Origin: Chloroflexi bacterium 54-19
Lineage (GTDB): Bacteria; Chloroflexota; Chloroflexia; Chloroheliales; Chloroheliaceae
DNA length: 64,000 nucleotides
NCBI GenBank assembly: GCA_001898225.1
Contig: MKTJ01000092.1
Coordinates: 81,107 to 145,106 of the forward strand
Direction of reading: 5' to 3'
The notes below the pieces were generated by a model. That model worked only from the letters and a program-made list of their open reading frames with translations. It made no database searches and was not told the DNA's origin. Position numbers and translations under genes: made by a program. Positions 8,300 to 17,143 of the stretch are shown piece by piece (the stretch's first letter is position 1; every line of letters starts with the position of its first letter).

Positions 8300-9425
8300 C
8301 ACCGAAAAACCTCGCCCCTACGCCGCCTCGTTACCCCTTGTAATCGAAGAAATCGAACTGGAAGGACCGGGGGAAGGCGAAGTCCTGGTGGAAATCGCCG
8401 GGGCCGGGCTGTGTCACTCCGACCTTTCCACTATCAACGGCGCGATTGGTCGCCCGGTCCCCCGCCACCTGCATCTACCCGGCCCGGCCCCGGTTGTCCT
8501 CGGTCACGAAGCCAGCGGCATCGTCCACGAGGTCGGTCCAGGTGTCCGCGACCTGGCACCGGGCGACCACGTGGTCTTTTCCTTTGTGCCGATGTGCGGG
8601 CATTGTAAATATTGCGCGGTGGGTCGGCCTGTGTTGTGCGTCAACGGTGGGAAGGCGAACCTGGCCGGAACGCTCCTCAACAATACCATCCGGTTTCACA
8701 AAGGCAACGAACCGGTCCTGCACTTCCTGGGCGCGGCGGCTTTTTCGCAATACACGGTCGCGGCCCAGGAGTCACTGGTGAAAATTGATAAAGAGGTGCC
8801 GCTCGACAAGGCGGCCCTGTTCGGCTGCGCCATCCTGACCGGGGTCGGGGCGGTGGTCAATACCGCGAAGGTCAGTCCCGGCGCGTCGGTAGTAGTTTTT
8901 GGGTTAGGTGGAGTTGGTTTGAGCGCGGTCATGGGGGCAAAACTGGCCGGGGCTTTTCCGATTATTGCGGTGGATACTCAACCGTCCAAGTTCGAACTAG
9001 CCCAGCGCCTGGGAGCCGACTACACCGTCAACGCCCTGGACGGCGACCCGGTTAAGGCGGTCAAGGCCCTGAGCAGCGGCGGGACCGATTACGCCTTCGA
9101 AGCGGTCGGCAACGCGAAGGTGCTGGCCCAGGCTTTCGAGGTGACGGTGCGGGGTGGGACCACGGTCAGTATCGGGATGGCTCCGCCCACCCAGCAACTC
9201 TCTATCCAGGCTTCCAACCTGACCTACATGGAAAAAACATTGATGGGGTCATTCATGGGCTCGGCGGTGCCGCGCCGGGACATTCCCCGTTTCATCAACC
9301 TCTATATGAACGGCAAACTCCCGGTGGACGAACTGGTCAGCCAGCACCTGGGCCTGGACGAGATTAACGCCGGGTTCGACCGCCTGGCCGAAGGGGCGAC
9401 CGTCCGGCAAATCATAAAATTCTAA
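8271..9425 (+). CDS. Zinc-dependent alcohol dehydrogenase (MDR family)
   Basis: A 384-aa medium-chain dehydrogenase. Catalytic zinc ligands are C48 (LCHSDL), H79-E80 (LGHEASG) and C186 (FGCAILTG). The structural zinc set is C109, C112, C115 and C123 (MCGHCKYC...C). The Rossmann motif GLGGVG is at 211-216, with VDTQPSKFELA after it, where an Asp after the second strand favours NAD(H). The 21-residue insertion before the GHE motif and the overall length resemble class-III/aryl-alcohol-type enzymes. The start lies inside the MFS gene, and the stop overlaps the stop of the convergent gene by 3 nt. Confidence 0.88.
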   Translation: MLTRAAVLYDTEKPRPYAASLPLVIEEIELEGPGEGEVLVEIAGAGLCHSDLSTINGAIGRPVPRHLHLPGPAPVVLGHEASGIVHEVGPGVRDLAPGDHVVFSFVPMCGHCKYCAVGRPVLCVNGGKANLAGTLLNNTIRFHKGNEPVLHFLGAAAFSQYTVAAQESLVKIDKEVPLDKAALFGCAILTGVGAVVNTAKVSPGASVVVFGLGGVGLSAVMGAKLAGAFPIIAVDTQPSKFELAQRLGADYTVNALDGDPVKAVKALSSGGTDYAFEAVGNAKVLAQAFEVTVRGGTTVSIGMAPPTQQLSIQASNLTYMEKTLMGSFMGSAVPRRDIPRFINLYMNGKLPVDELVSQHLGLDEINAGFDRLAEGATVRQIIKF

Positions 9426-9772
9426 TCCTGGGGATTTTCCGGGCGTTCCATTTCGACGGCGCTGACCTCGGAATGTTTGAGGGTACGCGCCCCTTCCCGC
9501 TGGATGAGTAGCACTACCCCGCAAAGCGGGTCGGGACAAATTACCCGGCTATCGGTTTGCATCCAATCGTTAGGGTGCAGCGGGCGCTGCTTGGCCGGAA
9601 GCAATGGGATGGCCGATTGCAGGGCATAAATGCAGAACCCTTTCGGGTCGGGGAATATCAGCTTGCCGCCCTTCATCTCGAAATAATCGTCAACGGCGTG
9701 GTCGCAGGTGCATTTACCCCGGATTTCCTCAACCTTAATCTTCAAATCGTAAAGCTCGAAGGTATCGTCCAT
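9422..9772 (-). CDS. TIGR04076-like small protein
   Basis: A 116-aa protein containing cysteines in a pattern resembling TIGR04076 proteins: GKCTCDHAVDDYFEMKGG, then PDPKGFCIYALQSAIPLLPAKQR, and finally VICPDPLCGVVLLIQRE. These are small cysteine-containing proteins of unknown function in anaerobes and Chloroflexota. The ATG at 9772 is chosen over an upstream TTG (9799) because conserved sequence begins just after it; the ribosome site (AGAAAG) is weak. The gene ends tail to tail with the alcohol dehydrogenase. Confidence 0.65.
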   Translation of the reverse strand: MDDTFELYDLKIKVEEIRGKCTCDHAVDDYFEMKGGKLIFPDPKGFCIYALQSAIPLLPAKQRPLHPNDWMQTDSRVICPDPLCGVVLLIQREGARTLKHSEVSAVEMERPENPQD

Positions 9773-9908
9773 AGTTCTTTCTATTTTTATATTTTCCAAA
9801 TTTTAGAAGGCTGGCCGGTTCTCACCCGGACGTCAGATTTGTGTAATTGTATCACTTATCGGGCCAGGATTTAAGGCAACCGGGTAAACTCTTTCCAAAT
9901 GACGACAC

Positions 9909-10589
9909 CTATTCTTTTGGGGGACTGACTGAACGGCGATAGTGCGTCAGGTAGGCGGGGGCTTCAATCCCGGCGGGGACCCGGCCATCATCTACAGGCG
10001 TAAGCGGTTGAGCCTGAAGCGGCACCAACCCGGCCCACACCGGTAACTCGTAATCTTCGGCATCGTCTACGACCTGGCCGCTTCTTATCTTGGCCGAAGC
10101 TTCCGCGATAGGCAGGGTCAGAATCGAGGTAGCACGCACTTCGTTCGGGGTTGGCTGGCGGCAATCTTCCCAGCGTCCCGGCACGACGTGTTCGACCAGG
10201 GCTCGCATAGCGGCAAACTTCTCGTCAAAGTCCTGCACGACCGTGGCCTGACCCAGGACCACCACCGAACGATAGTTCATCGAATTATTAAAGGCCGAAC
10301 GCGCTACCACCAGGGCATCCAAAAGCGTTACTGTCAGGCAGACATTCAGGCCGGTCTGAAGGGTTTTGAGCATGCGGCTGGCAACCGCGCCGTGGATATA
10401 AATTTTATCCTCGACCCGGCAATAGGTGGTCGGTATTACATAGGGCTGGTCATCTATGGAGAAGCCGATGTGACAGACCAACCCTTCGTCCAGTATCGCG
10501 TTAATAACGGCCTGGTCGTAGGAGCCGCGTTCCGGTTTGCGGCGCAGACGGGTGCGTTCGGTGGATGATGATAGGTGGTCGTTACTCAT
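9909..10589 (-). CDS. Pyridoxamine 5'-phosphate oxidase-like flavin-binding protein
   Basis: A 226-aa split-barrel flavoprotein of the NimA/Pyridox_ox_2 type. The segments GLVCHIGFSIDDQPYVIPTTY, IYIHGAVASRMLKTL and NYRSVVVLGQATVV are the usual FMN-barrel strands. Relatives reduce nitro compounds or bind FMN/F420; the substrate here is unknown. The ATG at 10589 is chosen because conserved sequence begins there and GGGG lies 7 nt upstream; the open frame extends far upstream but that part is non-coding in character and contains the promoter. Confidence 0.8.
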   Translation of the reverse strand: MSNDHLSSSTERTRLRRKPERGSYDQAVINAILDEGLVCHIGFSIDDQPYVIPTTYCRVEDKIYIHGAVASRMLKTLQTGLNVCLTVTLLDALVVARSAFNNSMNYRSVVVLGQATVVQDFDEKFAAMRALVEHVVPGRWEDCRQPTPNEVRATSILTLPIAEASAKIRSGQVVDDAEDYELPVWAGLVPLQAQPLTPVDDGRVPAGIEAPAYLTHYRRSVSPPKE

Positions 10590-10666
10590 AAATTGACCCC
10601 ATTCTAATTTTGTCTTATCTCTTAAGATATTGTACTTAATAACAATTCGGTTTTCCTTGCACGCAT

Positions 10667-10694
10667 ATAGTAACAAATAATTACAATCTGTCAA
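10667..10694 (-). promoter_or_regulatory. Promoter of the flavin-binding protein gene
   Basis: On the minus strand, TTGACA (10694-10689), a 16-nt spacer and TACTAT (10672-10667) form a near-consensus promoter, starting transcription about 70 nt before the ATG at 10589. Confidence 0.6.
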
Positions 10695-10729
10695 TACGAC
10701 AATAAAGATTAATAACAATCGACTGCGAT

Positions 10730-10784
10730 ATTGTCCGACGGACCGGGGACACCCTTTGGGCGTCGCTGCGCTCGAAATGACAAA
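10730..10784. repeat. Dispersed GGACCGGGGA repeat, copy 1
   Basis: Starts TTGTCC-x3-GGACCGGGGA and ends GCTCGAAATGACAAAG. A second copy with the same two blocks is at 28917-28960. The core between the blocks differs in length and sequence. Confidence 0.6.
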
Positions 10785-10823
10785 GAGAGGCTTTACCTTA
10801 AATAGGTAGGTTTGAAAGGGTAT

Positions 10824-10864
10824 AGAAAAAGCCAGGACCATCCGTAATAACGGATAGCCCCGGC
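10824..10864 (-). terminator. Terminator of the ADP-ribosylglycohydrolase operon
   Basis: On the minus strand a 15-bp stem (10864-10850 with 10845-10831, allowing G-U pairs, core ATCCGT/ACGGAT, loop TTAT) is followed by TTTTTCT (10830-10824). It lies 36 nt after the stop at 10900. Confidence 0.75.
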
Positions 10865-10899
10865 CATATTTCAAGTGAAAACCGGTTGCTACTTGTCCC

Positions 10900-12285
10900 C
10901 TACGACTGTTGTTGCAATTTGCGGAAGACCTGGTAGCTGCGGTCGGCACACTCGGAAATCGAGATGGGCTGGAACCCGTTCACCTCGGCGTAAAGGAGGT
11001 CGTGGAGCGGGGCCGTCCATTTCGCCGGGAGAGCCGCCGCCCCCAGTTTCGCGCCCATAATCGAGCCGACCGTCGCCCCGTTGCAATCGGTGTCCCAACC
11101 GCCCAGGACCGACGTGGTAATTGCTTTCTCGTAATCGTCCCCGGCGTAAAGCAGCGAAGCGGTCACCAGGGCCGCGTTGTTGTTGGTGTGGACCGGGTTA
11201 TAGTGCTTGAAAGCCTCGTGGATACGCTCAACCAGTTCAAGCTGGCTGGATGATGAACGGGTTATCTCGACCGCCTGGCGAATATCGTGGGCCAGCCGCG
11301 AATTAGCCGGAATCTGGCTCAGGCCGATTTCAACCAGCTTTTCGATGTCGCTCTCGACAAAAGCCGCCGCGATTAGCGCCGCGACATACATCTCGCCATA
11401 GATGCCGTTTTTCACGTGGGAGAAAGAAGCGTCCCGCCAGGCCAGTTCGGCGGCCAGTTCGGGATTCCCGGCGGCCCCATAGGCGAAACCATCGGCCCGA
11501 ATCTGCGCCCCAATCCATTCCCGGTAGGGGTTCAGGTAATTGCGGACCCAATCGAGTTTTTCCTGCCAGTCGTCGGGGCGGGACGGGTGAATGTGCGAGG
11601 TGACCTGGGCAAAGTTCAGGTAAGCCTGGGTTTCCGCCGTGCAGACCTGGCTGTATTGGAGGTGGCTGTGCCAGAGTTTGCCAATGTCCCACGAGTCGAA
11701 GTTCAACCCTTTTTGTTCCAGAAGTAGCAAACCGAGTACCGTATAGCGAATATCGTCGTCAGATTCCATAAAGGCGATATTCTCCCGCTCGCTCCGGTGG
11801 CTGCTGCTGGCAGTATTGAGCCCGTATTCCGCCTCGGCGCGCGAATGGCCGGGGGTATAATCCGCGACCGGCCAGGCGTCGGCTCCTTCGAACCAGAGTT
11901 GAACATTTTTCCAGCCGGGACGGCCCCCGGCCCCGTTCATAAAGCACCACGTTTCGAGCGGTTTGCCAAGAGCGCACCCGGCAGACCGGCCCAACCAGGC
12001 TCCCCGGAATTTATCCTGCCAGCCCTCCTCGCTCAACGACCCGGCCCCGATAGAGGGCGCAGGTGGACGGGCGGCCCGGATTTCGGCCAGGTCCGAGGGT
12101 TCGTAATAGGGGAAGTCAACCTTCACGGGCAGACTTTGCAAATCCCGGTAAACCTCCATCAGGGCCGGTTCAGCCATCCCGGCAGCGTCAAACTTCCCTT
12201 TTAGCCCGCTAACATCACAGCCTTCTTGCTCACGCTCAATAAATTCTTCTTCGATTAAACCCCGTAAAGTATCCCAACCTGGCAT
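10900..12285 (-). CDS. ADP-ribosylglycohydrolase family protein
   Basis: A 461-aa protein with an N-terminal region of about 90 residues of unknown role followed by the ADP-ribosylglycohydrolase helical fold: FRGAWLGRSAGCALGKPLE, an acidic metal site ESDDDIRYTVLGLLLLE, and the second metal site GGWDTDCNGATVGSIMGAKLG. Members bind two Mg2+ and remove ADP-ribose from proteins or small molecules, or act on related ribosyl substrates. It is the last gene of an apparent minus-strand set with ThuA and DUF1579. That sugar-linked context suggests a nucleoside or sugar hydrolase role rather than dinitrogenase-reductase control; this part is inference. Confidence 0.85.
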   Translation of the reverse strand: MPGWDTLRGLIEEEFIEREQEGCDVSGLKGKFDAAGMAEPALMEVYRDLQSLPVKVDFPYYEPSDLAEIRAARPPAPSIGAGSLSEEGWQDKFRGAWLGRSAGCALGKPLETWCFMNGAGGRPGWKNVQLWFEGADAWPVADYTPGHSRAEAEYGLNTASSSHRSERENIAFMESDDDIRYTVLGLLLLEQKGLNFDSWDIGKLWHSHLQYSQVCTAETQAYLNFAQVTSHIHPSRPDDWQEKLDWVRNYLNPYREWIGAQIRADGFAYGAAGNPELAAELAWRDASFSHVKNGIYGEMYVAALIAAAFVESDIEKLVEIGLSQIPANSRLAHDIRQAVEITRSSSSQLELVERIHEAFKHYNPVHTNNNAALVTASLLYAGDDYEKAITTSVLGGWDTDCNGATVGSIMGAKLGAAALPAKWTAPLHDLLYAEVNGFQPISISECADRSYQVFRKLQQQS

Positions 12286-12458
12286 AAAAGTATCTTCTCC
12301 CTTAGAACCTTAAACATCATTGTTAAAACAGACCGGTTATCCCTGACAGGTAAGCCCAGGTGTAGCCGCTAAACCGGCGAAAGGTTAAAGCGCACACCCG
12401 TTAAGTATAGAAGGTCGGGCAGGTGGCGTCCAATCTGCGGGATAGCAAAACTGGCGGG

Positions 12459-13094
12459 TTAAAACTGTTTAGCCACCCACCGCAAGGCGTTATACAGCAA
12501 GACCTGGTAGGTGGGGTCCAGCCAGACCTCCGGGTTATGACCGGGAGTAAGGACGCAGACCCGGCCCTCCCCGGTCTCGCGGGTCCAGCCGCCCGGTTGC
12601 ACGCCATGCTCCGAACGGGTCAACAGGAAAATAGCGTTGCCCGGCGCGGTATCCATAAAATAATGCTCGTCAAAGACGGTAAACGGCCCGTTCTCGCCGG
12701 AGAGAAGTTCGCCCGTTTGCGGTTCCACCGTAACGTTGCATTGGGCCGGGTGATAGGTAAAGACTCCGCCCAGCAGGCCCCGCAGGGTGGGGTTATCGGC
12801 GTAACTGGCCGTCCCGGAATGAACCGCCAGCAGACCGTGACCCTGGCTGACGTATTGCTCAAACGCTTCTTCGATTTCGGGCGTTACCCAGGGCGTCCGT
12901 TTGGTGGCCGAGGTGTCGTTCGACTTGGTCAGGATAACCACCGGATAGTCCGCCAGAGTTTCTTTCGACCAGTTAGACATGTCGTCGACCCAATCGAACT
13001 CAAAGCCGGGATAGGTTTTTGCCAGCTGTTCCAGCCCGCCCCGCGCCGCCTGGCCGGGATGATAAAAATCGCCGTACAAAACGAGTACACGCAT
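12459..13094 (-). CDS. ThuA domain protein (class-I amidotransferase-like fold)
   Basis: A 211-aa ThuA-like protein: MRVLVLYGDFYHPG start, PVVILTKSNDTSATKR, the QGHGLLAVHSGTASYAD segment in place of the amidotransferase nucleophile elbow, and ARTPGHN/W-type endings (VCVLTPGHNPEVWLDPTYQ). ThuA proteins accompany trehalose, sucrose and other sugar catabolism genes but have no settled reaction. The nucleophilic Cys of glutamine amidotransferases is replaced (HSG). A second ThuA gene lies at 27951. Confidence 0.85.
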   Translation of the reverse strand: MRVLVLYGDFYHPGQAARGGLEQLAKTYPGFEFDWVDDMSNWSKETLADYPVVILTKSNDTSATKRTPWVTPEIEEAFEQYVSQGHGLLAVHSGTASYADNPTLRGLLGGVFTYHPAQCNVTVEPQTGELLSGENGPFTVFDEHYFMDTAPGNAIFLLTRSEHGVQPGGWTRETGEGRVCVLTPGHNPEVWLDPTYQVLLYNALRWVAKQF

Positions 13095-13210
13095 TTAAGA
13101 GGTCTCTCTCCTTCCACTCCACTTACGCCCCTGGGCCATACCCAAAGTCGCATTTACGGTCCTACCTGGGTGGGCCAAAACTAACCACCAAACACTGAAA
13201 ACTAAACACT

Positions 13211-13675
13211 CTAGACGCGCTCATAAATTTGGTCGAAATCGTGTTCCAGGGGTGCGTTGCCCCTGGCTTTCTCCAGGTGGAGGTTGATGGTGTTGCCATC
13301 GTCACTGAAAGTGTAAGTAAAACGCTGGGAGAACTCAGGGTCATTGCGCCAGAATGTGAGGGTTTTATCGTGCAAGGTCAAATGATAATCGCGCATCAGA
13401 CCGCGGGAATCAAAATAATGCTGGATATAGCCGCCGGTCGCTTCGTCATAGCCAATTAGCATAAGCCCGGCTGGAAAGTCCGGGTTATTCATACCGGTCC
13501 GTGCCAGTAAGAATTTCCCACCAGGGAACCACTCATAAGTAGCCCAGCCATGGAGTGGACCGGGGACTTCCGGGTGGTTAGCTTTAACCTCCCAGGTGCC
13601 GACCAGGATTTCAAGCGGTTTAAGCCGGGGGTCCGGTCCGGTCGGATAAGCCTGGTTCATGTTAATTTCGGTCAT
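13211..13675 (-). CDS. DUF1579-like beta-barrel protein
   Basis: A 154-aa cytosolic protein. The LVGTWEVKANHPEVPGPLHGWATYEWFPGGKFLL start, GYDEATGGYIQHYFDSRG and LTFWRNDPEFSQRFTYTFSDDGNTI are typical of DUF1579/lipocalin-like barrels of unknown ligand. AAAGGGTGG lies 8 nt before the ATG. It is the first gene of the minus-strand set that includes ThuA and the ADP-ribosylglycohydrolase. Confidence 0.75.
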   Translation of the reverse strand: MTEINMNQAYPTGPDPRLKPLEILVGTWEVKANHPEVPGPLHGWATYEWFPGGKFLLARTGMNNPDFPAGLMLIGYDEATGGYIQHYFDSRGLMRDYHLTLHDKTLTFWRNDPEFSQRFTYTFSDDGNTINLHLEKARGNAPLEHDFDQIYERV

Positions 13676-13866
13676 TTTTCTACCACCCTTTCTCCATGAC
13701 TGGTAAGCGCGGCCCGTAACACTCCGTAAGAACCGTTGCGGGTAGCAATTTTATTTCCCTATCGTCTATTATAATATAGCACTCAGGCAGTTTTATTTTT
13801 AGAAAGCTGAGAACAGCGACGTGGCCTTGAAAACGCATTGTAAGAAAAAGTAAAGGCATAAACCTG

Positions 13867-14832
13867 ATGAAAGATACCGTTCCAAAAGTAAAAGTCGGCA
13901 GGACAGGGCTGGAAATTCCCCGGATTGGGCTGGGGACCGGCTTCCTGGCCCGCCCCGATATGCTCATCTCCGAGCAAAAAGCCCTCGAAACCGTCCGGTA
14001 CGCCCTATCTAGGGGCATCAACTTTTTCGATACCGCGCCTATGTACGGGTCGGGCCACGCCGAAAAACGGCTCGGAAAAGCCCTGGCCGAATTCCCCCGC
14101 GACAGTTTTGTTATCGAAACCAAGGTGGGGCGCCTGGTCCAGCCGGACGGCAAAGTTATCTTCGATTATTCCCCGGATAGCCTGAAACGCAGCCTCGAAG
14201 AAAGCCTGGAACGCCTGAAGATGGACCGGGTCGATATTCTTCTAATGCACGACCCCGAAGGAGCCTTTAGCGAACCCGGCCAGGCGTTAGAGGTCTTTCC
14301 CCTCCTGGCCGACTGGCGCGCCCAGGGAGTCGTAAAAGCCATCGGGGCCGGGATGAACCAGTGGGAATGGCCCGCCGAGTTCGCCCGCCAGGCCGATTTT
14401 GACTGCTTTTTGCTGGCAGGGCGCTACACCCTGCTCGAACAGAAACCCGCCACCGAATTTTTCCCGCTCTGCCTGGAAAAAGGCATCAGCGTATTCGCGG
14501 CGGGGGTCTATAACACCGGGATACTGGCGACCGGCCCGGTCGAAGACGCCATGTACAATTACCAACCGGCCCCGGAAGCAGTCAAGGAAAAGGTCCGACG
14601 GCTGGAAGCTATCTGCCAAAAACACGACGTTTCGTTAAATGGTGCGGCCCTGCAATTCCCCACTACCCACCCGGCGGTTACCTCTTTGATAGTTGGGGCC
14701 AAGAATCCCGCCGAAATCGCGGATAACCTGGAAAAACTCCAGCAACCTATCCCTGAGGCGTTGTGGCTGGAGCTAAAAAAGGCCGGGTTTATCGCACCTT
14801 ACGTGCCAGTTACACTTTCACCCTTCGCTTGA
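13867..14832 (+). CDS. Aldo/keto reductase
   Basis: A 321-aa (beta/alpha)8 NADP-dependent oxidoreductase. The catalytic tetrad is visible as D55 and Y60 (FFDTAPMYGSG), K86 (ETKVG) and H128 (LLMHDPEG). The sequence resembles the D-threo-aldose/L-fucose dehydrogenase branch. The C-terminal SLIVGAKNPAEIADNL region is the cofactor-binding loop. Divergent from the DUF1579 gene with 190 nt between them. The sugar or aldehyde substrate is not determined. Confidence 0.88.
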   Translation: MKDTVPKVKVGRTGLEIPRIGLGTGFLARPDMLISEQKALETVRYALSRGINFFDTAPMYGSGHAEKRLGKALAEFPRDSFVIETKVGRLVQPDGKVIFDYSPDSLKRSLEESLERLKMDRVDILLMHDPEGAFSEPGQALEVFPLLADWRAQGVVKAIGAGMNQWEWPAEFARQADFDCFLLAGRYTLLEQKPATEFFPLCLEKGISVFAAGVYNTGILATGPVEDAMYNYQPAPEAVKEKVRRLEAICQKHDVSLNGAALQFPTTHPAVTSLIVGAKNPAEIADNLEKLQQPIPEALWLELKKAGFIAPYVPVTLSPFA

Positions 14833-14853
14833 TACCGGTCTGTAACGTTTTCT

Positions 14854-14884
14854 AAAGCTGCCCTCTTGCAGGCAGCTTTTTTAT
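14854..14884 (+). terminator. Terminator of the aldo/keto reductase gene
   Basis: AAAGCTGCC (14854-14862) pairs with GGCAGCTTT (14871-14879), followed by TTTTTAT. The stem is nearly identical to the terminator at 1187-1225. Confidence 0.85.
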
Positions 14885-14919
14885 ATTCCGTTCGACAAGC
14901 GAGATAGCCGTTTACACTA

Positions 14920-14949
14920 TTGTCAACCCTTCTCCACCAAAGGTAGAAT
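14920..14949 (+). promoter_or_regulatory. Promoter of the GH172-like gene
   Basis: TTGTCA (14920-14925), an 18-nt spacer and TAGAAT (14944-14949). The expected start is about 40 nt before the AAAGGAG ribosome site at 14996-15002. Confidence 0.5.
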
Positions 14950-15011
14950 ATACGCGCAATACCAGGAGTAGTATTTGTTGCTTCACGATTCAATCAAAGG
15001 AGAATGAAACA

Positions 15012-16106
15012 TTGGAGAGCGAAAATAGCAGTTTTGACGGGCTGGGCATGGGTTTGGGTAACCTGGCGCGTCTATCCAGGGCCAAATCCCGCTCGATAAG
15101 CGCCGAGAATTTCACCGGGGAGAAGGGCCAGGCGGGACGCGCCACCGAGGGGACCGGGGCAAGCGCCGGGCGCGACCTCGGACAGGGTTGGAAAATATCG
15201 CCTTCGGTTAACATCAAGGCCGGGAGCACCTTTACCCTGGCCGATATTACCGGGCCGGGTGCCATCATGCACATCTGGCTGACCACTTTCCCGACCAACT
15301 GGCGCAACCTGATTCTAAGGGTTTACTGGGACAACGAAGCGACCCCCTCGATTGAGTGTCCGGTTGGCGATTTCTTTGCGAACGGCTGGGGCGAACGCTG
15401 CAATATCAGTTCCCTGCCTATCGCGGTCAACCCGGCAGGTGGTTTTAACAGCTACTGGGAGATGCCTTTCCGCAAACAAGCCCACCTGACCATCGAAAAC
15501 CTGGCGAAAGAAGACGCCGTCGTCTATTACCAGATTGACTATATCCTGACCGAGGTGGGACCGGACCGGGCCTACTTCCATGCCCAGTGGCGGCGGGATA
15601 ACCCACTGGCCTACAAAACGAATCACGTAATCCTGGATGGGATAAAAGGACAGGGCCATTACGTGGGGACTTACCTGGCCTGGCAGGTCAACAACACCGG
15701 TTGGTGGGGCGAAGGCGAGATTAAGTTCTTTATGGATGGCGACACCGAGTTCCCGACCATTTGCGGCACCGGCACCGAGGATTATTTCGGGGGAGCCTGG
15801 AACTTCGAGCATCCAAAGGGGCAGTACGGCACCTTTTCGACGCCTTTCCTGGGTCTGCCCCAGGTAATCCAGCCGGACGGCCTGTACCGCAGCCAGACCC
15901 GGTTTGGCCTGTACCGGTGGCACATCATGGACCCTATCCGGTTTGAGGAGAATCTGCGGGTGGAAATCCAGGCGTTGGGCTGGCGAAGCGGCGGGCGCTA
16001 TCTGCCGTTACAGGACGATATTGCTTCGGTGGGCTACTGGTACCAGACCCAACCGCACGCCCCCTTCCCGACCCTACCCGGCCCGGACGGCCTGGAAATT
16101 ATCTAA
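15012..16106 (+). CDS. DUF2961 / GH172-family glycoside hydrolase
   Basis: A 364-aa single-domain protein. It starts with TTG, chosen because AAAGGAG lies 9 nt upstream and the nearby ATG (15004) is in another frame. The conserved core includes GPGAIMHIWLT (beta-jelly-roll start), an RVYWDNEATPSIECPVGDFF strand and the CGTGTEDYFGGAWNF motif with its acidic pair. The family includes alpha-fructofuranosidases and arabinofuranosidase-type enzymes acting on furanosides. No signal peptide is seen, so it would act inside the cell on imported oligosaccharides. The exact sugar is unknown. Confidence 0.82.
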   Translation: MESENSSFDGLGMGLGNLARLSRAKSRSISAENFTGEKGQAGRATEGTGASAGRDLGQGWKISPSVNIKAGSTFTLADITGPGAIMHIWLTTFPTNWRNLILRVYWDNEATPSIECPVGDFFANGWGERCNISSLPIAVNPAGGFNSYWEMPFRKQAHLTIENLAKEDAVVYYQIDYILTEVGPDRAYFHAQWRRDNPLAYKTNHVILDGIKGQGHYVGTYLAWQVNNTGWWGEGEIKFFMDGDTEFPTICGTGTEDYFGGAWNFEHPKGQYGTFSTPFLGLPQVIQPDGLYRSQTRFGLYRWHIMDPIRFEENLRVEIQALGWRSGGRYLPLQDDIASVGYWYQTQPHAPFPTLPGPDGLEII

Positions 16107-16112
16107 TAAAAC

Positions 16113-16155
16113 AAAACACCCGCAGCGCGTTTACTTGCGCCACGGGTGTTTTTTA
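16113..16155. terminator. Bidirectional terminator between convergent genes
   Basis: AAAACACCCG (16113-16122) pairs with CGGGTGTTTT (16143-16152), with T-rich sequence on the 3' side of either strand. It serves the GH172 gene (+) and the MoxR gene (-). Confidence 0.85.
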
Positions 16156-16162
16156 TTCTAAC

Positions 16163-17143
16163 TTACCGGGTCGGGCCTTCCACCGGGACCGGCACGGTGT
16201 TTAACAACTCCGCCACGATAGCCTCGGCCTGGCGGCCCCGCAGGATACTCTCGCTTTTGACAATCAGGCGGTGCGACATGACCGGGACGGCCATCGCTTT
16301 GATGTCGTCCGGTAAAACATAGTCGCGGCCCAAAAGAGCGGCCCTGGCCTGGGCGCAGCGCGTCAGAGCCAGGCTGCTGCGCGGACTGGCCCCCAGCGAT
16401 AACTCGCGGTGGTGGCGGGTTGTGCTGACCAGTTTGATTATGTAGTCGAGCAGACTGTCATCCAGGTGAATTTGCCCGATGCTATTCTGAAACCGGATAA
16501 GTTCTTCCGGTGAGGAAACCACCGGCAGGCTTTCAATCGGGTGACGCCCCTGCTGGCTGCGGACCATCAGGCGTTCGTCGGCGGGGTCGGGATAGCCTAT
16601 TTGCAGTTTTATCATGAAGCGGTCGAGTTGAGCTTCCGGCAGCGGGAAGGTGCCTTCGTACTCGATAGGGTTCTGGGTCGCCATTACCAGGAAAGGCCGG
16701 GGCAACTGGCGGCTTTTGCCATCTACCGAGACCTGGCGTTCGGCCATCGCTTCGAGCAAGGCCGATTGGGTACGCGGCGTGGCCCGGTTGATTTCGTCGC
16801 CCAGCAGGATGGTGCTGAAGACCGGGCCGGGGTGAAATTCGAACTCACCTGACTTCTGGTTATAAATCGAGATACCGATTACATCGTTTGGCAGCAAATC
16901 GGGGGTAAACTGGACCCGTTTGAAATCGCCACCGATAGAGCGGGCCAGGGCGCGGGCCAGCATGGTTTTACCGACCCCCGGCACATCCTGCAACAGGATA
17001 TGCCCGTCGGCCAGGAGCGCCACCAGCGTCAATTCGATAACCGACCGTTTACCGATAATTACTTTTTCGATATTGGCAGTAACATTCCGGCTCCACTCTG
17101 CGACAGCTCGCACATCCAGCGCGGTCCTGGTTTCGTTAGTCAT
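16163..17143 (-). CDS. MoxR-family AAA+ ATPase
   Basis: A 326-aa AAA+ protein. Walker A is DVPGVGKT (53-60), Walker B LLGDEIN (113-119), followed by RATPRTQSALLEAMAE and the sensor-1 MATQNPIE; the C-terminal lid starts after ASPRSSLAL. MoxR ATPases act as chaperones for metal insertion or complex assembly, usually beside DUF58 and von Willebrand A-domain genes. No such partner is visible here. The gene overlaps the upstream HAD gene by 8 nt. Confidence 0.9.
   Translation of the reverse strand: MTNETRTALDVRAVAEWSRNVTANIEKVIIGKRSVIELTLVALLADGHILLQDVPGVGKTMLARALARSIGGDFKRVQFTPDLLPNDVIGISIYNQKSGEFEFHPGPVFSTILLGDEINRATPRTQSALLEAMAERQVSVDGKSRQLPRPFLVMATQNPIEYEGTFPLPEAQLDRFMIKLQIGYPDPADERLMVRSQQGRHPIESLPVVSSPEELIRFQNSIGQIHLDDSLLDYIIKLVSTTRHHRELSLGASPRSSLALTRCAQARAALLGRDYVLPDDIKAMAVPVMSHRLIVKSESILRGRQAEAIVAELLNTVPVPVEGPTR

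Noticed and set aside
9785..9908. Coding or RNA gene between the TIGR04076-like and flavin-binding genes
   Set aside because: Only part of a long antisense open frame was seen; no start signal, no RNA fold.
10590..10949. N-terminal extension of the flavin-binding protein
   Set aside because: The in-frame sequence upstream of ATG 10589 contains a good minus-strand promoter, a repeat and a terminator, and has no protein-like character.
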